Both the position numbers and the translations under genes were made by a program. The notes under the pieces are model-generated. The model made no database searches, had not been told where the DNA came from, and worked only from the letters and a program-made list of their open reading frames with translations. A stretch of DNA of 57,837 bases from Veillonellaceae bacterium (GTDB lineage Bacteria; Bacillota; Negativicutes; JAAYSF01), in assembly GCA_012523975.1 (NCBI GenBank), contig JAAYSF010000016.1:1-57837 (forward strand). The letters run 5' to 3'. This document shows, piece after piece, positions 33,698 to 42,959 of the stretch. The first letter of the stretch is position 1. Each line of letters opens with the position of its first letter.

Positions 33698-34885
33698 ATT
33701 CCGACAGCTGCGCGCAGAAAAGTAATAGTTCTGAATCCCTTCCCTGTTTACCCGGCAACCAGCGGTGGCCAAGGAAGGGTCATCCAGTTATTTAGAAATC
33801 TGGCACAGTTTTTCGATATACTAATTCTGTGCTTTTCTAATAAAAGGTCTTACAACGAGCTCCATCCAGGACTTGTTCAATTGAGTATTCCCAAAACTCC
33901 GCACCACTGCAAACTGGAACGCCAATTCGTTAGCGAATTTGGTATATACACCTGTGCCCTGGCCAGCTTCTTTGCAAAGCATACACCAGAATTTGCTTAC
34001 TTTCTAGCCCAACACCTTAAGACTGCCGATTTCGTTTTTCTATCCCATCCTTATTTAGTATATGAGCTTGAACAGACAGACTGCCATAAAGCTGTTATTA
34101 TTTGTGATGCCCACAATGTCGAGTTTGATTTGCATCAGTTAATATTGCCTGCACAGGCAAATTATTTGCTAACCGATATCTTCCAGACAGAAAAAACTGC
34201 TTGCCAAAAAGCCCGGCTAATTACGGTCTGTTCACAACAAGATGCTGACCGCCTAGCTGCTCTTTACACACTCACCCCTAACAAGTTTCAAATTGTGCCA
34301 AACGGAGCAGACATTAGGGCAATTCCATTTTGGGATCGTAATGAACGCCAGCAGCATAAAATTCTGCAAAATATCACCGTCCCTGCAGCGCTGTTTATTG
34401 GCAGTGACTTTCCGCCTAACCTAGAGGCAGTCAATAATATCGTTAAGTTTGCCAAGGCTTTACCCAAAGTCCGATTTAGGATTGCAGGCAGTATCTGCAA
34501 TAAATTTTCCGGTCACAGGCTGCCGGCTAATATTGATATGCTCGGCATAGTTTCCGAACAGCAAAAGCTTTCGCTGTTTAGCGCAGCCGACCTTGCTTTG
34601 AATCCAATTGCTTACGGTTCAGGAACGAACATTAAAATGTTCGAGTATATGGCAGCAGGCCTACCAATAGTAACCACGCCCATCGGAGCCAGAGGAATTG
34701 ACGGCGCGGATGGTATACATTTCTTGGTCTGCAGTTTAGAAGCAATACCTGATAAGATAAATGCTCTCCTCGGTGATCCAGCCGCGGCTGACCGGATATC
34801 GGCCCAAGCCTATGAGCTTATCAAGCATAGATTCGACTGGCGGCAAATCGCGGAGCGCCTAGCGGCGATTTTGAACAGGTGGTGA
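33698..34885 (+). CDS. GT4-family glycosyltransferase with probable ATT start codon
   Basis: The first ordinary start in this frame (TTG 33881) would cut off the N-terminal beta strand and donor loop. The frame is open back to a TAG at 33683. Its upstream part encodes RRKVIVLNPFPVYPATSGGQ followed by GRVIQLFRNL, the expected GT4 start. AGGGGGG at 33684-33690 lies seven bases before ATT 33698, the only plausible initiator, giving 395 residues. The C-terminal donor domain has FIGSDFPPNLEAV, PIAYGSGTNIKMFEYMAAGL and PIVTTPIGARGIDG. It is coupled to a GT9 gene six bases downstream, consistent with lipopolysaccharide or surface glycan synthesis. Confidence 0.85.
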   Translation: MPTAARRKVIVLNPFPVYPATSGGQGRVIQLFRNLAQFFDILILCFSNKRSYNELHPGLVQLSIPKTPHHCKLERQFVSEFGIYTCALASFFAKHTPEFAYFLAQHLKTADFVFLSHPYLVYELEQTDCHKAVIICDAHNVEFDLHQLILPAQANYLLTDIFQTEKTACQKARLITVCSQQDADRLAALYTLTPNKFQIVPNGADIRAIPFWDRNERQQHKILQNITVPAALFIGSDFPPNLEAVNNIVKFAKALPKVRFRIAGSICNKFSGHRLPANIDMLGIVSEQQKLSLFSAADLALNPIAYGSGTNIKMFEYMAAGLPIVTTPIGARGIDGADGIHFLVCSLEAIPDKINALLGDPAAADRISAQAYELIKHRFDWRQIAERLAAILNRW

Positions 34886-34891
34886 CTTAAT

Positions 34892-35932
34892 ATGCTCATC
34901 CCCGTACAAGAAATAAATAAATTTTTATATATTAATATAGCTCATATTGGCGATATTGTGCTGTCACTTCCCGTAGCCAGAGCCCTAAAAGCGGCCTACC
35001 CTGCAGCCCAGCTAGACATGCTGGTCAGCTTTCCGCAGGGTGAGGCCGCTTATTACAACCCTTATGTAGACAATGTCTTGTTTTATAATATCCGCTCCTG
35101 GCAGCAGGATAAAAGCCGCCTACTGGGCATTATCACCATGCTGCAGCAGGAAAATTACGATCTGGCTATAGCGTCTTGTTACGGTACCGTCGACCCAATG
35201 ATGGCCTTTTTAAGCCGCGCCAGATACCGCGCGGGTTTTGCCGTTAACGGCGGTGAAAAATACTTGAATTATGTAGTCCCTAACAATCCTGTTTACGTAC
35301 ATGAGGTAGAGCGCCAGCTTCAAGTAATTGATATGTTAGGTATCAAAGCGGATAATACAGCAATAGAATTCGCTATCAGACCTGACGATATCGCCGATCT
35401 GTCTGACAAAGTCCCCTCCGCTATGCACTCAAAACGTTTAAAAGTTATTATTTGTCCCATCAGTGACAGGCCGCAAAAAATGTGGCCGCTCGCAAACCAT
35501 ATACATGTACTGAAAGCCATGGCTCAGCAAGCGCAGTGCTATCTGATAGGCTCTAACCGGCAAGCAGCGTTTCTCAATGAGATTAATGAAGGGGCCGGAA
35601 GCGTTGCCGAGGTGCTGGCCGGGAGTCTTACGTTAGGTGAGCTTGGCGCCCTTATCCAGGCTGCCGATCTGCTAATTACTGTTGACACCGGGCCTATGCA
35701 TATTGCACAGGCCTTCGATACACCGGTAATTTGTTTATTCGGCCCTACCGATCCCAAGCGATGGGGCCCCCGCCGACCACAGGATATAATAATACGGGCA
35801 TCTGTACCCTGTTCTCCTTGCTGGGATATAGATGACGAACGACATAAACGCTGCCGGGAAAACAGGTGTATGACGGAAATCCGGCCTGAAACCGTTATAG
35901 CTGCAGCAGCGAATTTACTGAAAAACAAATGA
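34892..35932 (+). CDS. Heptosyltransferase-like glycosyltransferase, GT9 family
   Basis: The 346-residue enzyme has the GT9 layout: an N-terminal NIAHIGDIVLSLPVARALKAAYP, CPISDRPQKMWPLANHI, LTLGELGALIQAADLLITVD with TGPMHIAQAFDTPVICLFGP, and the closing CxxCxxDDERHKRCRENRCM cluster. Such enzymes add heptose to the lipopolysaccharide inner core at the cytoplasmic face. This supports a diderm envelope. It overlaps closely with the GT4 gene upstream and is followed by a shared terminator. The exact sugar and acceptor are inferred from the family. Confidence 0.93.
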   Translation: MLIPVQEINKFLYINIAHIGDIVLSLPVARALKAAYPAAQLDMLVSFPQGEAAYYNPYVDNVLFYNIRSWQQDKSRLLGIITMLQQENYDLAIASCYGTVDPMMAFLSRARYRAGFAVNGGEKYLNYVVPNNPVYVHEVERQLQVIDMLGIKADNTAIEFAIRPDDIADLSDKVPSAMHSKRLKVIICPISDRPQKMWPLANHIHVLKAMAQQAQCYLIGSNRQAAFLNEINEGAGSVAEVLAGSLTLGELGALIQAADLLITVDTGPMHIAQAFDTPVICLFGPTDPKRWGPRRPQDIIIRASVPCSPCWDIDDERHKRCRENRCMTEIRPETVIAAAANLLKNK

Positions 35933-35962
35933 GGCCCTGCGCTCACTGATGAGCACAGGGCC
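35933..35962. terminator. Convergent terminator between the GT9 and PBP2 genes
   Basis: GGCCCTG pairs with CAGGGCC, with an inner GCTCA/TGAGC stem. Confidence 0.75.
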
Positions 35963-35968
35963 ATTAGT

Positions 35969-37834
35969 TTAATTAGCAGGTTTAGCAAGCCGACTGGAGG
36001 AAGGATTTTTTGCTGCTTCCTCTTCAGCCAGCATATCGGCTGCATCTTTGGAAGGAGGCAAGTTAAAGGCAGCTTCCATAATCTTTCGGACAATCGGGGC
36101 TGCCGCGTCTGATCCATAACCGCCTTGCTCGACGATTACGGCCACAGCGATAGTTGGATTGTCAAAGGGACCATAGGCGACAAACCAACCATGATCATCG
36201 CCATGCGGATTCTCGGCCGTACTTGTTTTCCCGGCAATTGGAACTGGAAAGCCTGTAAATACATATCCCGCAGTTCCACCCGGCACAGTAACTTCACGCA
36301 AGGCATTGCGAATAGCGGTCAAAGTTCGCTCCGAAACGTTCAGCGAGCCTACTTCTTCCGGTTCAAAGGTCGTAATAGTGTCACCATTAGGCGAAACTAT
36401 TTTGCTTACCAAGTAGGGACGGTAACGGTGGCCGCCATTAGCTATCTGACTGATAACCGAGGCCATCTGCAGCGGTGTTGTTAGCTGAAAACCCTGGCCT
36501 ATTGCGGCGTCAAAGGTTTCAGATAAATACCATTCCTCTTCATACACTTTTTCTTTATATTTGCGGTTTGCAACCAAACCATCAGCCTCGCCCGTCAGTT
36601 TAATGCCAGTCAGCGACCCCAGGCCGAATCTTCGCGTCCATTGCTCGAGCAGGTCAATGCCTAAACGATTACCCATTTCATAAAAGTAAACGTTATTTGA
36701 TTTTACCATTGCTTCGTGAAAACTGATCCAACCCGCAGCTACTCCGTGGGAGTTGCCTTTAGGAACCAGCCAGTGCCGCCCGGTATCGAAAATCTTTTCT
36801 TCCAGTGTCACTTTACCGGATTCAAGGGCAGCAAGACCGGTAACTATTTTAAACACCGACCCAGGCGGATACTCGGCACCTATAGCTCGATTCTGCATCG
36901 GATTATACGGGTTTTCATTTATTTCCCTCCAATCTTTAAATGAAATCCCGCCGTTAAACAGGTTAGGATTAAACGCCGGCCGACTAACCATTGCTAGAAT
37001 TTCCCCAGTATTAGGATTCATAACAACTACGGCAGCAGCCTTAGCTCCAGGATTCCCCATTCTTTTCTGCAAGTAATTGAGGCGGTCGTCTACTGCCTTC
37101 TCAGCAACCTTTTGAAGCTTAGCGTCAATTGTCAGAACTAAGCTATTGCCCAACAACGGTTCCTTTTTACCCAGCATCCTTACAGGACGTCCCGCAACAT
37201 TAACCTCGATCTGAGCTCCCCCGTCAGTACCGCGGAGTTCTTTATCATAGACTCTCTCAAGACCGAATTTGCCAAGAATGTCACCTGACCTGTACCCATC
37301 GGCCTTTTTCTTCTCCAGTTCAGCCTCACTAATCTCGCCAACGTAGCCAAACATATGGGCACCAAGTTCGTTATTTATATAGTTTCGTATCGGCTCAACT
37401 TCAATGACTACGCCCGGCAGTTCACCACGGCGTTCCTCAATCTTTGTGATAATTTCCTGCCCGACATCACTTTTTATACGCACCGGTGCCAGCGGACTGG
37501 ACTGCTGCTTTATTTTCATTTTTATATCTGCTACATTCATGCCGAGAATATTCGCTAACTTATCCAGCACATCGTCAGGTATTGGCCCTTTTATCGGCAC
37601 CAGAGATACCGAGAAGCCCGGCCGATTCGATACAAGCAGTTCTCCGTTCCGGTCATAGAAACTGCCGCGCGGCGCCATGACTGGCATGAGTCTTATTCGG
37701 TTATTTTCTGCTTTCTGATAATATTCCTCGCCTTGATAGATCTGTAGATACCCCAAACGAACAATCAACAGGAAGATTACCAATATTACCATGTAACACA
37801 ATATATCTAATCTGGGATTTCCTTTCCCAACCAT
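35969..37834 (-). CDS. mrdA: Penicillin-binding protein 2 (rod-shape transpeptidase)
   Basis: The 621-residue class B PBP has a membrane anchor (about residues 11-30), a dimerisation domain beginning MAPRGSFYDRNGELLVSN, and a transpeptidase domain. Active-site motifs are SVFK (Ser326), SNN (379-381) and KTST (536-539). The third box reads Lys-Thr-Ser instead of the usual Lys-Thr-Gly. PBP2 crosslinks peptidoglycan during elongation with RodA and MreB. The C-terminal tail (DAADMLAEEEAAKNPSSS) is acidic and disordered. No mreBCD or rodA gene is adjacent. Confidence 0.95.
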   Translation of the reverse strand: MVGKGNPRLDILCYMVILVIFLLIVRLGYLQIYQGEEYYQKAENNRIRLMPVMAPRGSFYDRNGELLVSNRPGFSVSLVPIKGPIPDDVLDKLANILGMNVADIKMKIKQQSSPLAPVRIKSDVGQEIITKIEERRGELPGVVIEVEPIRNYINNELGAHMFGYVGEISEAELEKKKADGYRSGDILGKFGLERVYDKELRGTDGGAQIEVNVAGRPVRMLGKKEPLLGNSLVLTIDAKLQKVAEKAVDDRLNYLQKRMGNPGAKAAAVVVMNPNTGEILAMVSRPAFNPNLFNGGISFKDWREINENPYNPMQNRAIGAEYPPGSVFKIVTGLAALESGKVTLEEKIFDTGRHWLVPKGNSHGVAAGWISFHEAMVKSNNVYFYEMGNRLGIDLLEQWTRRFGLGSLTGIKLTGEADGLVANRKYKEKVYEEEWYLSETFDAAIGQGFQLTTPLQMASVISQIANGGHRYRPYLVSKIVSPNGDTITTFEPEEVGSLNVSERTLTAIRNALREVTVPGGTAGYVFTGFPVPIAGKTSTAENPHGDDHGWFVAYGPFDNPTIAVAVIVEQGGYGSDAAAPIVRKIMEAAFNLPPSKDAADMLAEEEAAKNPSSSRLAKPAN

Positions 37835-38003
37835 TTTACAGTAGTCATCCTTTCATTATGCAACCATTCAAACCGGCTAACTTCTTGGCCTCAAGACGGC
37901 AAAATATTGGTCATTTCTTTATATTAATTTTGTTCGTTAAAAATTGTCCAAACACCTTTAGGTAAAAAAACCCATTCTTACGCAAAATTCTTGGCATAGA
38001 AAT

Positions 38004-38049
38004 AAAAAAAGAAGCTTAATCTTGCTAAACAGCAGATTTAGCTTCTTTT
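38004..38049 (-). terminator. Terminator of the TAXI-TRAP operon
   Basis: AAAAAAAGAAGCTTAATCTTGC pairs imperfectly with CAGCAGATTTAGCTTCTTTT around TAAA. The 305-base gap from 37835 to 38139 holds nothing else I can identify. Confidence 0.75.
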
Positions 38050-38139
38050 CAGAGCAAATCATTATATTAAAAACCGTACTTATAAGCTTTGCCGAATCCC
38101 ACTATCCTAGACTTTTGAACAATTAGATTACCTAATCTA

Positions 38140-40083
38140 TTAGGCAGCAAGATTCTTTTTGGCAGCAGCCTTATTTCGTTGGATAAAGTAGATACCAACA
38201 AGGATTGCAAGACCAATCACACTAGTAAGCAGTGCCGGATCAATCAGCATTAAACCGCCTACAAAAGCAACAACGCGCAAAAGCGGGCTCACATCAGCAT
38301 ACCAATAACCAATCATAGCTACACCCAAGCCCCACATACCGATAATTGCGGAAATGGCAGCAGCAAAAACTTGCATTGCCGTAGCATCAACCATTAACAG
38401 TACAGGCGCATAAACAAACATATACGGGACAATAAAGGCAGCAATGGCCAATTTCGAGGCGGTAACCCCTGTCATTAGCGGATTTCCTCCCGAAATGCCA
38501 GACGCGGCATAGGCCGCTAGCGCAACCGGCGGTGTAATGTCAGCAATGATTCCGAAGTAGAATACAAACATATGCGCGGCAATAACAGGTATACCCAACG
38601 CTATTAGAGCCGGCGCAGCAATAGTCGAGGTAATGACATAGTTTGCAGTCGTCGGTACGCCCATACCCAGAATGAGCGAGGTAATCATGGTGAAGAACAT
38701 TACCGGCAAGAGCAGGCCGCCTGCTAACTCAATTAATCCCCCGGCAAGTTTGAGACCAACGCCCGTCTTGGTAACAACACCGATAATGATACCAGCCGTT
38801 GCACAGGCTATAAGTACGCCCAGTACCCCTTTGGCGCCATTCTCTAAACCTTGGATAATTTGGATAGGCTTCATCCGGGTTGACTTGCTCAAAGAACTTG
38901 CCAAAATAGCAATAATGATACCCCATAGGGCTGCTTTGGTCGGAGTTTGACCGTCTATCAGCAGGAACAGAATTGCTACCAACGGCAAGGCCAAATGACC
39001 GCGCTTGAAAAATACCTCTTTAAGATTCGGTAATTCTCTCCGGGGAATACCTTTTAAGCCTTTCCGTTTTGCTTCAAGATGTACTGAAATCCAAACACCG
39101 GTATAGTAAAGCAGAGCCGGAACTACAGCGGCTTTTACAACTTCAATATAGGGTATACCTACGAATTCAGCCATCAAAAATGCTGCAGCCCCCATGATTG
39201 GCGGCATTATCTGGCCACCTGTCGAACCGGCAGCTTCAACCCCGCCGGCAAATTCCTTGTTGTAGCCCAGCTTTTTCATCATCGGAATGGTAAAGCTGCC
39301 GACCCCTACGACGTTAGCTACCGAACTGCCTGATATTGTTCCCATCATGCCGCTGGCTAAAACAGTAACTTTGGCGGGACCGCCGCTTGCCCAGCCGGCA
39401 ATGGCATTAGCAATATCGATAAAAAACTTTCCTAGTCCGGTCGACTCTAAATATGCACCGAACAAAATGAATAAGAAGATAAAGGTTGAGGAAACTCCCA
39501 AGGGAATACCGAAGATGCCCTCGGTTGTAAAGTACAAATGAGCAACCAAATCTTCAAAGGAGACACCGCGATGAGCAATAGTGTCGGGCAGATAAGGCCC
39601 GGCGAAAGCATACGTTAGGAAAAACAACGCTACAATTACCATCGGTTTGCCGACTACCCTGCGGCAGCCCTCAATTACCAGTATAAGACCAATTGCTCCT
39701 ACAACAAAGTCCACGTCAGTTACTGTACCGGCCCGCATAACCAATTCCTGATATGTAACAATAATATACATTGGTGCCGCGGCCCCGATAATTGCCAATA
39801 GTACATCAAAAGGATGAATCTTATTTCTTGACCAGGAGCGCCGAGTAGGATACAGCAGGAAAATCAAGCACATCCCAAAACTCAAGTGGACTGCCCGCTG
39901 CAAATGAGCGTCAAGAACGCCAAAAAACGAAGTATATAGCTGGAACATCGTAAAACAAATCGCAATAGCGGATACTAGACGACCAACGAAACCGGTTAAG
40001 ATACGCTTGTCAGCCTCCGCATCGAACTCTTTGAGAAGTTCATCAGCGCTTTTTATCTGTTGATTATCTTCTTCCAAAGCCAA
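38140..40083 (-). CDS. TRAP transporter fused permease (4TM/12TM, TAXI type)
   Basis: TTG 40083 lies nine bases after AAAGGAG; the ATG at 40092 is too close to that site. The roughly 647-residue protein has a charged N-terminus, then a DctQ-like four-helix part and a DctM-like 12-helix part. Typical segments are GMMGTISGSSVANVVGVGSF, GQIMPPIMGAAAFLMAEFVG, LGMGVPTTANYVITSTIAAP and FGIIADITPPVALAAYAASG. It uses a sodium or proton gradient to import substrate delivered by the TAXI binding protein encoded upstream. The DUF1850 gene between them is a regular partner in such operons. Confidence 0.96.
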   Translation of the reverse strand: MALEEDNQQIKSADELLKEFDAEADKRILTGFVGRLVSAIAICFTMFQLYTSFFGVLDAHLQRAVHLSFGMCLIFLLYPTRRSWSRNKIHPFDVLLAIIGAAAPMYIIVTYQELVMRAGTVTDVDFVVGAIGLILVIEGCRRVVGKPMVIVALFFLTYAFAGPYLPDTIAHRGVSFEDLVAHLYFTTEGIFGIPLGVSSTFIFLFILFGAYLESTGLGKFFIDIANAIAGWASGGPAKVTVLASGMMGTISGSSVANVVGVGSFTIPMMKKLGYNKEFAGGVEAAGSTGGQIMPPIMGAAAFLMAEFVGIPYIEVVKAAVVPALLYYTGVWISVHLEAKRKGLKGIPRRELPNLKEVFFKRGHLALPLVAILFLLIDGQTPTKAALWGIIIAILASSLSKSTRMKPIQIIQGLENGAKGVLGVLIACATAGIIIGVVTKTGVGLKLAGGLIELAGGLLLPVMFFTMITSLILGMGVPTTANYVITSTIAAPALIALGIPVIAAHMFVFYFGIIADITPPVALAAYAASGISGGNPLMTGVTASKLAIAAFIVPYMFVYAPVLLMVDATAMQVFAAAISAIIGMWGLGVAMIGYWYADVSPLLRVVAFVGGLMLIDPALLTSVIGLAILVGIYFIQRNKAAAKKNLAA

Positions 40084-40180
40084 TTTAATCATCTCCTTTA
40101 GCGGACCAATCTCGTTATGCTTATAAATTACAACAAAGAATTGTTTGTACTATTCCACTTCACCTTACTGAAGAAACTTT

Positions 40181-40723
40181 TCATTTTGATCGTAGAGGAT
40201 ATCCGTAATCATAGTCAATTCGCACATGAACTAACGTACCGTGACCAAGCCACCGGTACAGCGGGTACTCTTGCTCATGCTGTATAAAGCATAATTTAGC
40301 CTCCGGCCCTACTCTTACCGGGATTTGGCTAAAATGCCGATTTACATTGGTGAGAACAAACCGATCGTCCTTCTGTATAAATGTACCCTCTGACGGCAGT
40401 GACGGCATCCCCACGCCATAAGATCGATATTCGGTGGATACCAACGTCAGCTTATCTGCACCTTCAACAACGAAGTTTTCCCACACCGGTGTCTTATGAA
40501 CAGAGTGAGTGAACCGCAAACTAAAGGTATCGCCAATATAGGTGGTTTTTTCCAGACAAGGACCAGACTCACTTTCTATAATAATCTTCAGTGGCAGAAA
40601 CCACCAATACGTTAACAGAACTAGCACAGCACTGCAGCAAACCGTAAATCCTAGTATCTTCCGACGTTTTAGGGATTTAACCATATTATTAATAAATGCC
40701 GGGTACCGAATAGTCCCCGGCAT
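40181..40723 (-). CDS. DUF1850 domain protein of the TAXI-TRAP operon
   Basis: The 180-residue protein has a single N-terminal membrane helix (about residues 25-45) and an outer domain with FSLRFTHSVHKTPVWENFVV and SLPSEGTF, the DUF1850 pattern. DUF1850 genes typically lie between TAXI binding-protein and permease genes, but their role is not established. ATG 40723 has GGGAG eight bases upstream, yet lies within a strong hairpin; ATG 40684 beyond the hairpin has no ribosome site. Confidence 0.88.
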   Translation of the reverse strand: MPGTIRYPAFINNMVKSLKRRKILGFTVCCSAVLVLLTYWWFLPLKIIIESESGPCLEKTTYIGDTFSLRFTHSVHKTPVWENFVVEGADKLTLVSTEYRSYGVGMPSLPSEGTFIQKDDRFVLTNVNRHFSQIPVRVGPEAKLCFIQHEQEYPLYRWLGHGTLVHVRIDYDYGYPLRSK

Positions 40724-40728
40724 TTATT
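40691..40728. other. Perfect 13-bp hairpin between binding-protein and DUF1850 genes
   Basis: AATAAATGCCGGG pairs with CCCGGCATTTATT around a 12-base loop. The start codon of the DUF1850 gene lies inside the stem. It may partly terminate or protect the binding-protein mRNA, so that binding protein exceeds permease. Confidence 0.75.
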
Positions 40729-40740
40729 CACTCCCAGCTA

Positions 40741-41712
40741 TTATTTTTCTTTAAAGAACTTTTCGGCGCCTGGATGTAATGGAATCGGCATTCCTTCGGC
40801 TGCAGTTTCTTTAGTTATGCCTTCGCCCAGTTTGTGAGCTGCTTTCAGTCTGTCTGTGTTAGTGTAGATAGCTTTAGTCATGTTGTAAACAGTATCGGTA
40901 TCCAATCCCTCAGGAACTACGAGCATAGCTTTTACTGCTACGGTGGTTACGTCAGTTGTTTGACCAGGATAAGTATCAGCTTTTACTATTTGTTTGGCAT
41001 AGAATGGGTACTTCTTAATCAAGGCATCAGCTTTATCGGCATCAACCTGAATTAATCTTACTTTATGTTGGAAGGCAATATCTTGAATAGCTGCTGTTGG
41101 GTAACCTGCAGTTACGAACGCGGCGTCCACATTGCCGTCTTTCAGACCGTTAGCCGCCTCACCAAAGGAAAGATACTGCGGGCTGAGATCGTTATAAGTG
41201 ATACCATAAGTTTCGAGAATTTGTCTTGCATTTGCTTCAGTTCCGCTGCCGATTGAACCAACGGCTACTTTCTTGCCTTTCAGATCGTTGAGGGATTTAA
41301 TCGAACTGTCTTCCATAACTACGATTTGAATAGTCTCGTTATAGAGGGTTGATACGCCTCTGATACCGGCAACTTTCTTATCCTTGAACATTTCAGTACC
41401 GGTATATGCATAGTAAGCGGTATCATTTTGCACTAACGCCAACTCAACTTTTTTATCTTTCAGCAAGTTGACGTTTGCTACTGAAGCTCCGGTACTTTGC
41501 GCTGTTGCATTTATGCCAGGAACATTTTTATTAAGAATCTCGGCTATTGCCCCGCCCAACGGATAATATACCCCGGCTGTACCCCCTGTAGCAATGTTAA
41601 TGAACTGTTTTGCTGGTGCTTTCTGGTCAGCTGACTTTGTGCTGCTTCCGCAGCCTGCCAGCAAACCAACTAACATCATGGATACTACAAAAATTACCAA
41701 CAGTTTCTTCAT
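40741..41712 (-). CDS. TAXI-family TRAP transporter solute-binding lipoprotein
   Basis: ATG 41712 lies seven bases after AAGGAGG. The 323-residue protein has a lipobox LLAGCGSS and the TAXI domain: INIATGGTAGVYYPLGGAIA, STGASVANVNLLKDKKVELA, GKKVAVGSIGSGTEANARQI and LRAAHKLG-type C-terminal features. TAXI proteins bind small carboxylates or amino acids such as glutamate; the ligand here is unknown. It heads the operon with DUF1850 and the fused permease. Confidence 0.95.
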   Translation of the reverse strand: MKKLLVIFVVSMMLVGLLAGCGSSTKSADQKAPAKQFINIATGGTAGVYYPLGGAIAEILNKNVPGINATAQSTGASVANVNLLKDKKVELALVQNDTAYYAYTGTEMFKDKKVAGIRGVSTLYNETIQIVVMEDSSIKSLNDLKGKKVAVGSIGSGTEANARQILETYGITYNDLSPQYLSFGEAANGLKDGNVDAAFVTAGYPTAAIQDIAFQHKVRLIQVDADKADALIKKYPFYAKQIVKADTYPGQTTDVTTVAVKAMLVVPEGLDTDTVYNMTKAIYTNTDRLKAAHKLGEGITKETAAEGMPIPLHPGAEKFFKEK

Positions 41713-41750
41713 GCAAAATCCTCCTTTTTTCTTGCCGTTAATTTCATCAC

Positions 41751-41783
41751 ATTCCACTTTTTAGGCTATTCCACTTTTTAGGC
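41751..41783. repeat. Two direct 16-bp repeats upstream of the TAXI gene
   Basis: ATTCCACTTTTTAGGC occurs at 41751-41766 and 41768-41783, a 17-base period, within the leader of the binding-protein gene. Possible tandem binding sites. Confidence 0.7.
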
Positions 41784-41840
41784 CTTTTTCCTGCATTTAA
41801 ATGTTAGAATATTAGCAATTTGTAAAAAAAATTTTTATTC

Positions 41841-42851
41841 CTACCGGTTAATTATTTTACCGATATTTTTTAGTTCGATTGATAGCGTTCCGTCCGGATT
41901 ACTAACAAATTCCATGAAATCTTTGTTATCAAAATAGTCTACCGGAAACAAGATTTCAATCCCGGTATCAGTCTTAATTTTGTGATTTTTACCCTTTTTG
42001 ACGCAAAAGTCCCGATCTATTTTTACGACTTCGGTTATTCCTGCCTTTTTTACTTCTTCAAAATATTCCTGCTGCATGATGGGCGACGAATGGAAAACTG
42101 TTTTGCCTAGCTCAACTGGATCGAGATATTCTGATGTCTCAGTATTCTCCACCATATAGTTTTTCGCTTTAGCAATCGCTGCTACACTACTATGACCATG
42201 ATTTTCGGCTACTTTACGGGTTATAGCGTTTACTAATTTTATGGTGCTATTAGGCGAAATACTTGAACTGCATTCTAAAACTCTTTCTGACAGGACAAAG
42301 CTTTCCTCCCCATTAACGGTATGCTTTTTATCAATAAACTTAATTTCCAACGACTCTGCATCGATAAGTGCGTATTCGTCAATCTTCTGCGAAGGATTGG
42401 GCAGGATGGCATAGTGATTAATAATTTCATTTTTGACCTTATCACCATCATGAACGACCTGATGTGTAAAGCCAACCCGGTTATTGCATTTGAAAAGTGT
42501 AATAAAGCGTGTTGTATCCATCGTCAAATCACAAATAAGCAAATCAGAAGAATCCAATACGTCGGCCTTTGAAAAAGCGTTATGCACTAATTCTGCGATT
42601 GCGACTGAAAACGGGACAAAATCCAAACTGCCCCCGATATAGTCTGTCAAATAGCTTTTAAATTTGCTAGCGGCGATAAAAGCACCGGCCTTTGAACTCT
42701 GGTCATTATATGACTTCTCAATATGCTTAGTTAAAAAGGCAAACACACTGTCATTTTTCATTTCTAATTCTTGCTCAGAAAAAACAGTTATACCTGATTT
42801 GTAATCTAAAATATGCAGAATAGCTTTGTTTACTATGATCAATATTTTCAC
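41841..42851 (-). CDS. Nucleoid-associated protein, NdpA/YejK family
   Basis: The 336-residue cytosolic protein fits the 37-kDa nucleoid-associated family (PF04245). It has VNKAILHILDYKSG at the start, an acidic middle with SSDLLICDL, FITLFKCNNRVGFTHQV, KIDEYALIDAESLEIKFIDK and a C-terminal KIDRDFCVKK and TDTGIEILFPVDY region. Members bind DNA or associate with the nucleoid, without a sharply defined function. GTG 42851 follows AAGG. No operon partner is visible. Confidence 0.88.
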   Translation of the reverse strand: MKILIIVNKAILHILDYKSGITVFSEQELEMKNDSVFAFLTKHIEKSYNDQSSKAGAFIAASKFKSYLTDYIGGSLDFVPFSVAIAELVHNAFSKADVLDSSDLLICDLTMDTTRFITLFKCNNRVGFTHQVVHDGDKVKNEIINHYAILPNPSQKIDEYALIDAESLEIKFIDKKHTVNGEESFVLSERVLECSSSISPNSTIKLVNAITRKVAENHGHSSVAAIAKAKNYMVENTETSEYLDPVELGKTVFHSSPIMQQEYFEEVKKAGITEVVKIDRDFCVKKGKNHKIKTDTGIEILFPVDYFDNKDFMEFVSNPDGTLSIELKNIGKIINR

Positions 42852-42959
42852 CAGTTGCCTTACAAGTTGTGATATATTTTTCTATTTTACCATTTATAAA
42901 TATATCACAACAGGCTATATAACAAAAAAATCCTGCCCGGCCAGACCGAGATTTTGTTA

